Below are positions 27,596 to 35,641 of a stretch of DNA of 64,000 nucleotides, piece by piece; the stretch's first letter is position 1, and each line of letters begins with the position of its first letter. Below the pieces are notes generated by a model. That model made no database searches. It worked only from the letters and a program-made list of their open reading frames with translations, and was not told the DNA's origin. The position numbers were made by a program, and so were the translations under genes. The DNA comes from a virus. The stretch is from positions 18,412 to 82,411 of IMG/VR virus record IMGVR_UViG_3300030098_001779; one strand, given 5' to 3'.

Positions 27596-27624
27596 TCTCT
27601 ATAAATTAATTATTAGGAGGAGAT

Positions 27625-28035
27625 ATGACAATAGCAACGAAAACAGCTGACCCTTTTGACATTTTTGCAGACTTTTTTAGTGATAAGTGGGTGGGTTCAA
27701 CAATCCACAAGTATCCATTGGATGTAATTGAATCAGATACAGGGTATGAAGTCAAAATTTCACTACCGGGTGTAGAAAAGGGTAACCTTTCTGTAACCTT
27801 AGATAAAGACACTTTAATAATAGAAGCAACAACTTCTGAAACTAAGAGTGATAAGAACAAATATTTATACAGAGGTATAAAGACAGGTTCTTATAAAAAA
27901 CATATTTCAGTAAAAGATTATGGTGTAGATTCTAAGAAGATTAGCTCTAGCTACAAAAATGGAATCTTAACTATAACTTTACCTAAACATAAAGAAGCTA
28001 AACCTCAAACAATACAAGTAGCCATGGAGAGTTAG
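27625..28035 (+). CDS. hsp20: Small heat shock protein (Hsp20, alpha-crystallin family)
   Basis: 136 residues, normal length for the family. The alpha-crystallin domain covers about 30-125: YPLDVIESDTGYEVKISLPG opening strand, then the signature NGILTITLPK at about 112-121. A C-terminal TIQV matches the I-x-I/V anchor. Such proteins are ATP-independent holdases that keep unfolding proteins soluble; marine and cyanophages carry them and they are thought to support virion protein folding. It is preceded by a class I promoter, a structured leader RNA and a near-perfect ribosome site (AGGAGGAG), and followed after 3 nt by the sigma factor gene. Confidence 0.93.
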   Translation: MTIATKTADPFDIFADFFSDKWVGSTIHKYPLDVIESDTGYEVKISLPGVEKGNLSVTLDKDTLIIEATTSETKSDKNKYLYRGIKTGSYKKHISVKDYGVDSKKISSSYKNGILTITLPKHKEAKPQTIQVAMES

Positions 28036-28038
28036 CAA

Positions 28039-28572
28039 ATGGAGATAAACGATGAATTGATTAGGCAATGGGAACCTAAGATTCATAAAATGCTCCAAAC
28101 ATCGTATGTAGTAGGGTATGATCGAGAAGATTTAGCACAAGAACTTAGAATCGCTATTATGAAAGCGGCTAAGGCATATAAAGCAGACAGAGGTAGCATC
28201 TTTCATACCTACTTACATACCACGATGGTAAACACGATCAGAACTTTAATCAGTAAGGCACAGAAAAAGCCTATGACTGTAAGCTATGATGAAACATTTT
28301 TAGACTATGAATCTGATTTTTTACCTGATTTTATAGCAAAAGCTATTGGATATGAGGAAGAATGGGAATTACTAGAACTAAAAGATGAATTATCAAAGTT
28401 TAATTTATCTGAACGTGAGAAAAGATTTGTTGAGTTAAGATTAGAAGGTTGGACTATGGATGAGATATCTGATGATATTGAGAAATCTGCATACAGAGTG
28501 CGTCAAAATCTTAGAACAAAGGTAGAGAAGATATTTTATGGTCAAGAGAACAAAGAAGAAGAGTCAATATAA
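28039..28572 (+). CDS. Phage RNA polymerase sigma factor (sigma-70 family)
   Basis: 177 residues. A region 2-like domain at about 20-75 (YDREDLAQELRIAIMKAAKA, then FHTYLHTTMVNTIR) and a region 4 helix-turn-helix at about 120-168 (LSEREKRFVELRLEGWTMDE, ISDDIEKS, RVRQNLR) make this a compact two-domain sigma of the sporulation/ECF-like type. It would redirect host RNA polymerase to phage promoters; the AGTATAAT class II sites lacking TTGACA are natural candidates, which is inference. Co-transcription with hsp20 from the class I promoter suggests middle expression. The next gene overlaps it by 35 nt. Confidence 0.88.
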   Translation: MEINDELIRQWEPKIHKMLQTSYVVGYDREDLAQELRIAIMKAAKAYKADRGSIFHTYLHTTMVNTIRTLISKAQKKPMTVSYDETFLDYESDFLPDFIAKAIGYEEEWELLELKDELSKFNLSEREKRFVELRLEGWTMDEISDDIEKSAYRVRQNLRTKVEKIFYGQENKEEESI

Positions 28573-28969
28573 TTCAAACGATTTATTTAAAGAATTTGAA
28601 GCGTTATATTCTAAGCAACATAAAAAAGAATATAAGGCTAGAAACTTTATTGGTAATGAAATGAAGTCTTTAAAAAATCTTTTGGAGAAATATTCTGTAT
28701 ATGAGATACTATCAGCAATGTATAATTGCATAATTAGAAATCCTGATAGTATTTCTGTTAACTATTTTGCAAATGGTATTAAGTATTATCTAACAGACTA
28801 CGATCCGCAATTGTATTGGTCTGTTGTATCCTCTCCAGATCCTAGTATGAAAAAGAAGTGGAGAGCTTTTACTATTTTAAATTCTAAATGGTTACCTACT
28901 GCGACAGATAAGAAAAGATTAAAAGCACTAGAAGAGCAATTACAAGGAGCTATAAATGAAGAGAAGTAG
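28538..28969 (+). CDS. Hypothetical helical protein
   Basis: 143 residues, basic and helical at the N-terminus (MVKRTKKKSQYNSNDLFKEF), with aromatic-rich middle (NYFANGIKYYLTDYDPQLYW). No family recognised. It overlaps the sigma gene by 35 nt and the next gene by 14 nt, so it belongs to the same operon. Could be a loader or accessory protein for the replication genes that follow, by position only. Confidence 0.7.
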   Translation: MVKRTKKKSQYNSNDLFKEFEALYSKQHKKEYKARNFIGNEMKSLKNLLEKYSVYEILSAMYNCIIRNPDSISVNYFANGIKYYLTDYDPQLYWSVVSSPDPSMKKKWRAFTILNSKWLPTATDKKRLKALEEQLQGAINEEK

Positions 28970-29192
28970 AAAAGGGGGGTTGACACGGACCCACACAAAA
29001 GTGTATAATAATAATATAAATAATATATATAGAGTTATAAGTATACATAACAAAACTAAACATATAACTATTATTGGAACATATGATTGTATTAATGCAG
29101 CTAAATTAATGGCAGATGATCTAGCTAATAAAGATGTTAAGTGTTATGTACATGGAGATGATAGTAGAGTTTTACACATAGCAGGAGAGTAG
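28956..29192 (+). CDS. Small hypothetical protein containing an internal promoter
   Basis: 78 residues. Start ATG has AAGGAG 7 nt upstream inside the previous gene. The C-terminal part (IDN-type alpha/beta; ITIIGTYDCINAAKLMADDL) looks folded, while the N-terminal 25 residues are basic and Asn-rich because the DNA there also holds a promoter. One nt separates its stop from the helicase start. A short version beginning after the promoter has no suitable start codon. Function unknown. Confidence 0.65.
   Translation: MKRSRKGGLTRTHTKVYNNNINNIYRVISIHNKTKHITIIGTYDCINAAKLMADDLANKDVKCYVHGDDSRVLHIAGE
28980..29009 (+). promoter_or_regulatory. Class I promoter before the replication genes
   Basis: TTGACA, 18-nt spacer, TATAAT, lying inside the coding region of a small gene. 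The spacer (CGGACCCACACAAAAGTG) lacks the GCTA and GTCAA elements found in most sister sites, so this promoter may escape whatever recognises the dyad. It would drive helicase, primase, SSB and polymerase. Confidence 0.7.
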
Positions 29193-29193
29193 A

Positions 29194-30447
29194 ATGGAAA
29201 GTTATGAATACATAGAGTCTGGGATATTACTTAACTTAAATGATAAGGAATCTCTCAAAAAATTTAAACACTCAGCAAAAGATTTTGCTAAACACGGGGA
29301 AGCATTTAAATTCATAAATAAACATTTTGATGATTATGGTACATTTCCATCATCAGATACTTTAGTAGAAAATTATCCTACAATAGATATTACTGCTAAC
29401 AGTCTTAACTTAGATTATGCAATAGATTCTTTCAAGAACCAAGTATTATTTAGGACTATTGTGTCAGCATTTCAATCCAACAAAGAGTTATTGAAAGAAG
29501 ATGCTAAAAAAGCCTTATCACATATACAATCTAACTTAAATGATATTGAAGTTGTATATGATGAAGATGTAGTAGCCTATGATACTTTGGCAGAAGATAG
29601 ATATTCAGAATGGCAAGAAAAAAGTAAGAAGAGAAAAATGGGAGAAGGTATGATGGGTATTCCTACTCCTTTCAAGTCACTAAATAAAACAGGGGTTGGA
29701 TGGATGCCGGGAGAACTTATAGCAATGTTTGCAAGACCTACAGTAGGTAAGACATGGATGTGTATCCAAGTTGCTGCAACTGCAATGATGCATGGACATA
29801 AGACATTGTTAATCTCTACTGAGATGCCTACAAGTGCTATTAGTTTAAGAGCTGATGTAGTGTTAGCTAAGATGATGGGATATAATTTCTCACACTCTGC
29901 TCTTAGAACAGGTAGACCGATAGACGAAGATAAATATAAAGAGTTTTTACAAAAACTAAATGGTAGACCACTATTAATATGTGATCACATACAAGGAGAA
30001 AGTAGCATCTCACTAGAAAGTATTGCTAGTTTGATTAGAAAACACTCTCCTGAGTTGGTTGTATTAGATGGTATATACTTAGTTTCATCAGGCGATGGTA
30101 GAAAAGCAATGTGGGAGCAATCTCATTCATTGTTTTATGGTATGAAAACTCTAGCTCTTAGCACTAATACTCCTGTATTCGTATCAACACAAGCGACTAG
30201 GGAAGCTGCAAATATGTTTGAGCCACCTAGAGCAGATCAAGTAGCCTTTGGAGATGCGTTAATTCGTTCTGCAGATGTTGCTATGGCAATGTGTAGAGTA
30301 GAGGATGAAGAAGATAAGAGATTAATTCAATACCAAAAATACAGAGATGGGGTTCTCGGATCAGATATCTCTATAATGGACTGGAAAGTCGATACAGGAC
30401 ATATAGAAGAGACTGAGGAAGACATTTTTAACAACGGAGACTTTTAA
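29194..30447 (+). CDS. Replicative DNA helicase (DnaB-like)
   Basis: 417 residues, shorter than DnaB (about 470). The N-terminal helical domain is about 1-140; the RecA-like ATPase core begins near 150 (GMMGIPTPFKSLNKTGVGWM). Walker A is ARPTVGKT at 180-187, Ala replacing the first Gly; the LLISTEMP strand and Walker B LVVLDGIYLV follow, then FVSTQATREA. It would form the hexamer unwinding DNA at the phage fork. It opens the run helicase, primase, SSB, polymerase. Ribosome site AGGAG. Confidence 0.93.
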   Translation: MESYEYIESGILLNLNDKESLKKFKHSAKDFAKHGEAFKFINKHFDDYGTFPSSDTLVENYPTIDITANSLNLDYAIDSFKNQVLFRTIVSAFQSNKELLKEDAKKALSHIQSNLNDIEVVYDEDVVAYDTLAEDRYSEWQEKSKKRKMGEGMMGIPTPFKSLNKTGVGWMPGELIAMFARPTVGKTWMCIQVAATAMMHGHKTLLISTEMPTSAISLRADVVLAKMMGYNFSHSALRTGRPIDEDKYKEFLQKLNGRPLLICDHIQGESSISLESIASLIRKHSPELVVLDGIYLVSSGDGRKAMWEQSHSLFYGMKTLALSTNTPVFVSTQATREAANMFEPPRADQVAFGDALIRSADVAMAMCRVEDEEDKRLIQYQKYRDGVLGSDISIMDWKVDTGHIEETEEDIFNNGDF

Positions 30448-30456
30448 GGAGGCGAT

Positions 30457-30648
30457 ATGAAAGTTCTAGGAATGATCATGAAATATTACAGTCTTTTCAA
30501 TAAGTATTCAGATGTGATACCTGAAGTGGTACAACTTGTAGATACTGCAGTAAAAGCAGTAGAAGATAAGAAAATCACTAAGGCAGAACAGAGTGCTTTG
30601 ATGAAAGAGTATTGGAACGTGATTAATAAAATAAAAGAGGCTAAATAA
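30457..30648 (+). CDS. Small helical hypothetical protein
   Basis: 63 residues: MKVLGMIMKYYSLFNKYSDV followed by amphipathic helices rich in Val and Lys. Strong ribosome site (AAGGAGG). It sits between helicase and primase and overlaps the primase start by 1 nt. A helicase-primase accessory role is possible but not shown. Confidence 0.7.
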   Translation: MKVLGMIMKYYSLFNKYSDVIPEVVQLVDTAVKAVEDKKITKAEQSALMKEYWNVINKIKEAK

Positions 30649-31511
30649 TGGTAAATTGGGCACAGTTACTATTAGAAAATGGAATAGACGTACCTAGTGA
30701 GCATGAAGAATTCTCAATTAGGTGTCCTTTCCACAATGATAGTGTAGCTTCGTGTTCAATAAATACTGAGAAAGGCGTATGGATTTGTTTTGCAGGTTGT
30801 GGAGCAGGTTCATTAGAGAGTTTCTTAAAAAGATACTTAAGATCTGATGCTATTGATATAACAAAGTTATTGCTTGAAAGCCAAGCTAACTTTAGTGTTG
30901 ACATATTTGATGATCTAGAGGAGACTATCAAAGGTAGACCTGAGTATTTTATGGAAGCTGATACATCTAGATTCCCAATATGGGCATATGATAGAGGTTT
31001 TACAGAAGAAACTTTGAAGAAGTGGGGATGTGGAAGCACAGAGTATAATGATTTAGTTATACCAATACATGATATAGATGATAGACTTGTAGGATCTGTT
31101 ACTAGAAGGACAAATGCAGTCCCAAAGTATATGTATTCTAAAGGTTTACAGAAGTCTAGAGTCATGTTTGGAGCTAATAAATTAGAAGGACATCATAAAT
31201 ACATTTGTATTACTGAAGGTTCTTTAGATACTATGTGGCTAACACAAAATGGATATCCAAGTGTTGCAATTTTAGGGGCAACCATGTCCAAAGCACAATT
31301 GGATATACTGCGATCATTACAAACAGAGGAATATATCTTATGTTTTGATAATGATGCAGCAGGACAAAAGGCGATATCAAGAGCAATGCTTGACATATCG
31401 ACCAGTTTTATGGTATCATATATAAAGATGCCAAAGAAATATAAGGATGTACAAGATGTACGTTCCGAGGCATTACTCAAAGAAGTAATAGCAAAACGAC
31501 ATTATTGGTAA
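30648..31511 (+). CDS. DNA primase (CHC2 zinc finger and TOPRIM)
   Basis: 287 residues, a compact DnaG-type primase. The CHC2 zinc finger is Cys26, His29, Cys47, Cys51 (CPFH ... CFAGC). The TOPRIM core has the acidic ICITEGSLDTMW motif near residue 187 and CFDNDAAGQKA near 231, the metal-binding Glu and Asp-x-Asp. It makes RNA primers for the phage polymerase together with the adjacent DnaB-like helicase. The usual C-terminal helicase-interaction domain is missing or very reduced. Overlaps the previous stop by 1 nt. Confidence 0.93.
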   Translation: MVNWAQLLLENGIDVPSEHEEFSIRCPFHNDSVASCSINTEKGVWICFAGCGAGSLESFLKRYLRSDAIDITKLLLESQANFSVDIFDDLEETIKGRPEYFMEADTSRFPIWAYDRGFTEETLKKWGCGSTEYNDLVIPIHDIDDRLVGSVTRRTNAVPKYMYSKGLQKSRVMFGANKLEGHHKYICITEGSLDTMWLTQNGYPSVAILGATMSKAQLDILRSLQTEEYILCFDNDAAGQKAISRAMLDISTSFMVSYIKMPKKYKDVQDVRSEALLKEVIAKRHYW

Positions 31512-31524
31512 AGGAGGATTTACT

Positions 31525-32211
31525 ATGTCAGGAATAGCAAAAATTTTGCAAAAACGTGAAGCACTACTAAATCCATCAGAAAATCAATCTCTAGGAAAAG
31601 AGATTTGGTTCAAAGATGGAGATCAAGCATTTCTTACTCCAATTGCTTCAGGAGAAGAAGGGGATGCACTATTAGATGAAATCTATCTGTATACATACAG
31701 GTCAGGAAACCGATGGATTAACTTACTATCAGATGATTCAGTAGACACAAGCTCTGTACCATCTGATTCTAGACCATCACACAAGTTTGCTTTTTGGGCA
31801 TATGTCCATGAAATCTATCACTCTGAAAAGAAAATGGATGATTGGGAGGAAATAGAAGGTCCAGCAGGCAAGAAAATGTATAAGCAAACTGTTAACGATT
31901 TCAAAGTTGTACCTTTAGGCTTCGGAAGAAGTGACTACATTTGGAACCAACTTGTAGATGTCTACAATGATTGGGGTAAATTAGACAAAGGTGTAATTAG
32001 AATTAAAAGAACAGGTGCAGGTATGTATGACACCTCATACACTATCGCAGCTACAACTAGAGATACAGTTGTACCTGAAGATAGAAAAGCTGAAATTAGC
32101 GAATTACCATCTATCAAAGATTACTACATGGATAGATATGGTAACGCACCTGAAGGCGATAACGAAGTTGCTACATTTAGCACTGATGATACAGAGGATG
32201 ACTTATTTTAA
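31525..32211 (+). CDS. Putative single-stranded DNA-binding protein
   Basis: 228 residues. An alpha/beta body with many aromatic residues (KFAFWAYVHEIYHSEKKMDD) is followed by an acidic tail ending DDTEDDLF, the kind of C-terminus that SSB and gp32-like proteins use to contact replication partners. The place between primase and DNA polymerase is the usual one for SSB. Fold assignment is by pattern; no single diagnostic motif. AAAGGAGG ribosome site; the stop abuts the polymerase start. Confidence 0.7.
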   Translation: MSGIAKILQKREALLNPSENQSLGKEIWFKDGDQAFLTPIASGEEGDALLDEIYLYTYRSGNRWINLLSDDSVDTSSVPSDSRPSHKFAFWAYVHEIYHSEKKMDDWEEIEGPAGKKMYKQTVNDFKVVPLGFGRSDYIWNQLVDVYNDWGKLDKGVIRIKRTGAGMYDTSYTIAATTRDTVVPEDRKAEISELPSIKDYYMDRYGNAPEGDNEVATFSTDDTEDDLF

Positions 32212-34182
32212 ATGATAATCAAAGATCAAAATACATTTAATGAGATACTTCCTACGCTGGATAATCATTCAGTTGTGGTGGATGTAGAGACAAATGGTTT
32301 TGATTCCTATGGTATACATCAAATATGTGGAATCGGAATCGGATTTGGTAACAACTCAGACTCGTACTACTTCCCTTTCCGACACCAGCATGTAGGAACT
32401 AACCTTCCTAGCGAGTGTTTGGCAGCCTTAATTGCGTGGCTCAATAAATCCAAACACCTTGTTGGTTATAATATCAAATTTGATCTCCGATTCCTCGAGA
32501 AAGAAGGTTTAGTGGTAAAAGATAAAGAATTAGTAGATGTACTTACTATGGTAAGGCTAACAGAACCATCTACTGTTAAAGATCTAGATCTTACTAACAC
32601 TATAAAAAGAAGCTATGGAGAAAGTCATGCTAGTTATGATATAGAAACTAAGAAACTCTTAAGGTCTAATAAGTGGCATAAGGACTTCTCTATGGCTCCT
32701 GTAGACGTTTTAGGACCTTACTGTGAGAAAGATGTCATCTATACAGCTAAACTGTACAATGACAGGGCGAAATTGATTAAAGAATCAAATCAAAATGACA
32801 TTTGGAAGATGCAGATACAATTAACTAAGGTATTATATGCTATGGAAGGGCGTGGCATAAAGATAAATAACACTTATGTTAAAGAAACTATGACTCAAAT
32901 AGAAGATCGGAAGTCTGAGATAGAAAGTAGAGTCATAAATCTTGCAGGTAAGGAATTTAATCTGAATAGTACGCAACAATTAGGCGAGATACTCAACGAA
33001 AGAGGTATAACATCGCCTGAGAAGACTGCAAAAGGGCAACAATCATGGAATGAGGCAGCGTTAGTACAAATAAATGATCCTATCGCAGGATATGTAAGAC
33101 AATATAGAGCTTTAGAGAAGTTAAGGTCTACATATTTAGAGCCTTTTCTAGAATTAGATGAATTACATACTACTTTTTGCAATTGGGGTACATTGACAGG
33201 CAGATTGTCGTCTAGAAATCCTAATTTACAGAATATTCCTAGAAATCATTTCAATTTAGTTGACAAACAGCTATCTGAAGCCGATAAACAGGAGCTAAAG
33301 GGTAGAATTAACGCTACACTAGCAGCGAAAGGGCAAACAAGTAGAGTAGAAGGACTAAGTGATGAGGTGTTAAACACTTGGACATTCGTTGGGAACGAAT
33401 CTTTTGATAAATCTCAAGAGGGACAGATAGCAATTAGAAATATATTTGTACCTAGAGAAGATTATTCACTTATATCTTTTGACTATTCACAAATGGAAGT
33501 TAGAGTATTCCTAAGCTATCTACAAAACGAAGAAGTAAATCAAATGCTTACAAAGTCTAACGTAGATTTTCATGGAGAAGCTGCAAAACTTGCATTTAAT
33601 GTTACAGAAGATGACGATACATTTAAGATGTTTAGACAAACTGCTAAAAGTATTACCTTTGGAACTATATATGGTATAGGTAATCAGAAGTTAGGTATAC
33701 AATTAGGTGTACCATCACAAGAAGCGGCAGATTATAAGAAAAGATATTTTGATGGGATCAAAGGGTCTAGAGAGTTCTTCAATGCAGTAGTTAGAAAAGT
33801 AGAATTATTAGGACAGATTAAAAATAAATATGGTAGAGTATATAAAATACCTAAGAATTTAGGTTACAAAGGTATAAATTATCTAGTACAAGGCACAAGT
33901 GCTGATATTCTTAACGAAAGAATGATAGAAGTACATGGTTTATTAGAAAATTTTAAGAGTAATCTATTATTACAAGTGCATGATGAAATAATATGTGAGA
34001 TACATAAGGATGAAATAGAGCTATTACCAAACTTAATTAGAGATGTGTTAGTAGAGAATACTCTACGCATACCTTTAGAAGTTGACATAGAGTTATGTGA
34101 GCCATCATGGGCAGTAAAGAAAGATTATGCATATACATTATATCATGAAAAAGAATTAGTAAATAGTATAGATTGGAGCTAA
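32212..34182 (+). CDS. polA: DNA polymerase I (family A) with 3'-5' exonuclease
   Basis: 656 residues: proofreading exonuclease then polymerase, no 5'-3' nuclease. Exo I is Asp24/Glu26 (VDVETNG), Exo II NIKFDLRFL with Asp90, Exo III YCEKDVIYT. Polymerase motif A is Asp424 in FDYSQMEVR, motif B R475-K479-F483 in RQTAKSITFGTIYG, motif C His590-Asp591-Glu592 (VHDE). Phe483 corresponds to E. coli Phe762, a state reported to be frequent in virulent marine phages. Replicative polymerase of the phage. An insert of about 60 residues at about 345-405 separates the TGRLSSRNPNLQNIPR region from motif A. Confidence 0.97.
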   Translation: MIIKDQNTFNEILPTLDNHSVVVDVETNGFDSYGIHQICGIGIGFGNNSDSYYFPFRHQHVGTNLPSECLAALIAWLNKSKHLVGYNIKFDLRFLEKEGLVVKDKELVDVLTMVRLTEPSTVKDLDLTNTIKRSYGESHASYDIETKKLLRSNKWHKDFSMAPVDVLGPYCEKDVIYTAKLYNDRAKLIKESNQNDIWKMQIQLTKVLYAMEGRGIKINNTYVKETMTQIEDRKSEIESRVINLAGKEFNLNSTQQLGEILNERGITSPEKTAKGQQSWNEAALVQINDPIAGYVRQYRALEKLRSTYLEPFLELDELHTTFCNWGTLTGRLSSRNPNLQNIPRNHFNLVDKQLSEADKQELKGRINATLAAKGQTSRVEGLSDEVLNTWTFVGNESFDKSQEGQIAIRNIFVPREDYSLISFDYSQMEVRVFLSYLQNEEVNQMLTKSNVDFHGEAAKLAFNVTEDDDTFKMFRQTAKSITFGTIYGIGNQKLGIQLGVPSQEAADYKKRYFDGIKGSREFFNAVVRKVELLGQIKNKYGRVYKIPKNLGYKGINYLVQGTSADILNERMIEVHGLLENFKSNLLLQVHDEIICEIHKDEIELLPNLIRDVLVENTLRIPLEVDIELCEPSWAVKKDYAYTLYHEKELVNSIDWS

Positions 34183-34183
34183 C

Positions 34184-34360
34184 ATGGATGTTAAATTAAA
34201 GAAAGGCGAAACATTTGAAAAGATGTTAAGACGCTTTAGTAAGAAAGTACAAAAAGATGAGTTGATAGATACTTATAGGAAGAAGCAAGTCTTTGAACCT
34301 AAAAGTATAAAGCGACAACAACAAAAAGCAAACAAATTAAGAAAAAGTAGGGAATCATGA
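34184..34360 (+). CDS. rpsU: Ribosomal protein bS21 homologue
   Basis: 58 residues, starting MDVKLKKGETFEKMLRRF. It follows the bS21 pattern: acidic-aromatic E-x-FE, LRRF-KK, a Lys-rich helix, RKKQVFEPKS-KR and a basic C-terminal helix (QQQKANKLRKSRES). Length is close to bacterial S21 (about 65-70). bS21 sits at the 30S platform near the anti-Shine-Dalgarno helix; phage copies are known from marine and giant phages and are proposed to enter host ribosomes and favour phage mRNAs. It starts 1 nt after the polymerase stop and overlaps the next start (ATGA). Confidence 0.88.
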   Translation: MDVKLKKGETFEKMLRRFSKKVQKDELIDTYRKKQVFEPKSIKRQQQKANKLRKSRES

Positions 34361-34680
34361 ATCTACACGATAAATTAACTGAATACTTAGAGCCGAGTGA
34401 AGAATCGGTTATGTTATATGATGAGTATGAAGATGCTTTTATTGGACTAGGATATAAACAATTTAGAGGTCCAGTAGCAGTTTATGATGCATCAAAGTGC
34501 ATAGACATACTAACAGAACAATTTAAAGAAGATCCTGATTACGATGGAGATGAAATGGATGCTTTAGAAATGGCAGTGGAGTATTTTGATTACAATACAA
34601 TGGGTGCGTGGTATGGAGAAGATACACCAGTCTTTGTAACAGCTACTTTAGAAGAAATAGAAAATAACGTAGGAGAATAA
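34357..34680 (+). CDS. Acidic hypothetical protein
   Basis: 107 residues, strongly acidic (net charge well below zero), with a Tyr/Asp-rich middle (DPDYDGDEMDALEMAVEYFD). Start overlaps the bS21 stop by 4 nt. An acidic, DNA-mimic-like composition is noteworthy but no family is recognised. It may be conserved next to replication genes; unverified. Confidence 0.7.
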   Translation: MNLHDKLTEYLEPSEESVMLYDEYEDAFIGLGYKQFRGPVAVYDASKCIDILTEQFKEDPDYDGDEMDALEMAVEYFDYNTMGAWYGEDTPVFVTATLEEIENNVGE

Positions 34681-34681
34681 T

Positions 34682-35062
34682 ATGACAGCAGGATGGATAA
34701 ACCCAAAAGCTCCTTATGATTTTACACAAGGAGAATGGGAAGATTATAAGAAGAACTACCCAAATTTATCTTGGGGAGAATATAAACAAATGAAAGAATG
34801 GGATGTAGAAAACAGAATGGCAAAAGTGCCTAATAAAAAATATAGCTTTATAGAAGCATACAATAATCCAATTGATCCTGACCATTACTATTTTGAAATA
34901 GAACCATGGGACTTTATACATGCAAATAAACTTGACTTTGCACAGGGTAATGTGATAAAATATATATGTAGGTATAAAAATAAGAATGGTATTGAAGACC
35001 TCAAGAAAGCAAAACAATATATAGAAATGTTAATTGAGAAGGAGCTAAATGGCAAGACGTAA
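34682..35062 (+). CDS. DUF3310-type protein
   Basis: 126 residues. The C-terminal 60 residues match the DUF3310 pattern: HYYFEIEPWDFIHANKL, then FAQGNVIKYICRYKNKNGIE and DLKKAKQYIEMLI. The family is common in phages and sometimes labelled nucleotide kinase-like, without a proven activity. The N-terminal 60 residues are Trp/Tyr-rich and unassigned. Overlaps the next small gene by 14 nt. Confidence 0.8.
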   Translation: MTAGWINPKAPYDFTQGEWEDYKKNYPNLSWGEYKQMKEWDVENRMAKVPNKKYSFIEAYNNPIDPDHYYFEIEPWDFIHANKLDFAQGNVIKYICRYKNKNGIEDLKKAKQYIEMLIEKELNGKT

Positions 35063-35186
35063 TTGGAGAAAATGCTACGACTGTGGCATAAAGATAAATG
35101 TAAAGAAACAAGCAAAGTCTGGACACGATTATGATTGTACAGCTTGCTACTTAAAAGAGAGAAGGAGAGCTAGAAGAGATGGCTAA
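35049..35186 (+). CDS. 45-residue zinc-ribbon protein
   Basis: Very short gene with two Cys pairs: C-x2-C at residues 9-12 and 30-33, separated by 17 residues, in a strongly basic protein ending KERRRARRDG. This is a minimal zinc ribbon, likely nucleic-acid binding. GGAG lies 5 nt before the ATG, inside the DUF3310 gene. Overlaps the next start by 8 nt. Confidence 0.7.
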   Translation: MARRNWRKCYDCGIKINVKKQAKSGHDYDCTACYLKERRRARRDG

Positions 35187-35400
35187 AATAGGCGTAAAAT
35201 TAGGATTCACTTATAGAGTAGGAGACCTAAACAACAATCAATATGGAAGAATAGATCTAGATATACATGATATAGACACTGATCTTCCTTTAGATGAACA
35301 ACTCACTAAATCAAAAGAATATGCTGATAAGATATTTGAATCTGTAAAAGATCAAGTAGATACAAACTTAGATAAGATTTTGGAGGAAACTAATGAGTGA
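35179..35400 (+). CDS. Small hypothetical protein
   Basis: 73 residues, beta start (IGVKLGFTYRVGDLNNNQYG) and helical acidic C-terminus (YADKIFESVKDQVDTNLDKI). GGAGAG precedes the ATG. It overlaps the MazG-like gene by 8 nt. No family recognised. Confidence 0.7.
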   Translation: MAKIGVKLGFTYRVGDLNNNQYGRIDLDIHDIDTDLPLDEQLTKSKEYADKIFESVKDQVDTNLDKILEETNE

Positions 35401-35641
35401 GATGACTAGAGCACAAGTTTTAGAAGATGTTCTAAAAGAACGAGAAAGACAGGACTCCATGTATGGCGACCAGACTAAACATTCAGATATGTATTGGAAT
35501 GTGATTGCCACAGAAGAAAATGGAGAGGTAGCTAGAGCAATATGGGAAGAAGATGATGGACACATGTATGAAGAAATTATACAAGCATGTTCTGTTTACT
35601 TTGCATGGGCAGAAGCTATAAGAGCTAGAGGTGATAAATGA
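35393..35641 (+). CDS. MazG-like NTP pyrophosphohydrolase-fold protein
   Basis: 82 residues. LEDVLKERERQDSMYGDQTK followed by TEENGEVARAIWEED is the pattern of small all-alpha NTP pyrophosphatase/MazG-like phage proteins, EENGE being the metal-binding EExxE-type motif in abbreviated form. Such enzymes hydrolyse (d)NTPs or alarmone-type nucleotides. The protein is at the lower end of family length, so it may work as a dimer or tetramer. Overlaps the RecA gene by 4 nt. Confidence 0.7.
   Translation: MSEMTRAQVLEDVLKERERQDSMYGDQTKHSDMYWNVIATEENGEVARAIWEEDDGHMYEEIIQACSVYFAWAEAIRARGDK

Noticed and set aside
32895-33182. Reverse-strand frame inside the DNA polymerase
   Set aside because: Lies wholly in a well-supported gene, no ribosome site and no recognisable fold.
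34932-34961. TTGACT-N18-TAAAAT inside the DUF3310 gene
   Set aside because: Right geometry, but it encodes conserved residues (LDFAQGNVIKYI) and lacks the GCTA and GTCAA core; likely chance, though a weak internal promoter is not excluded.
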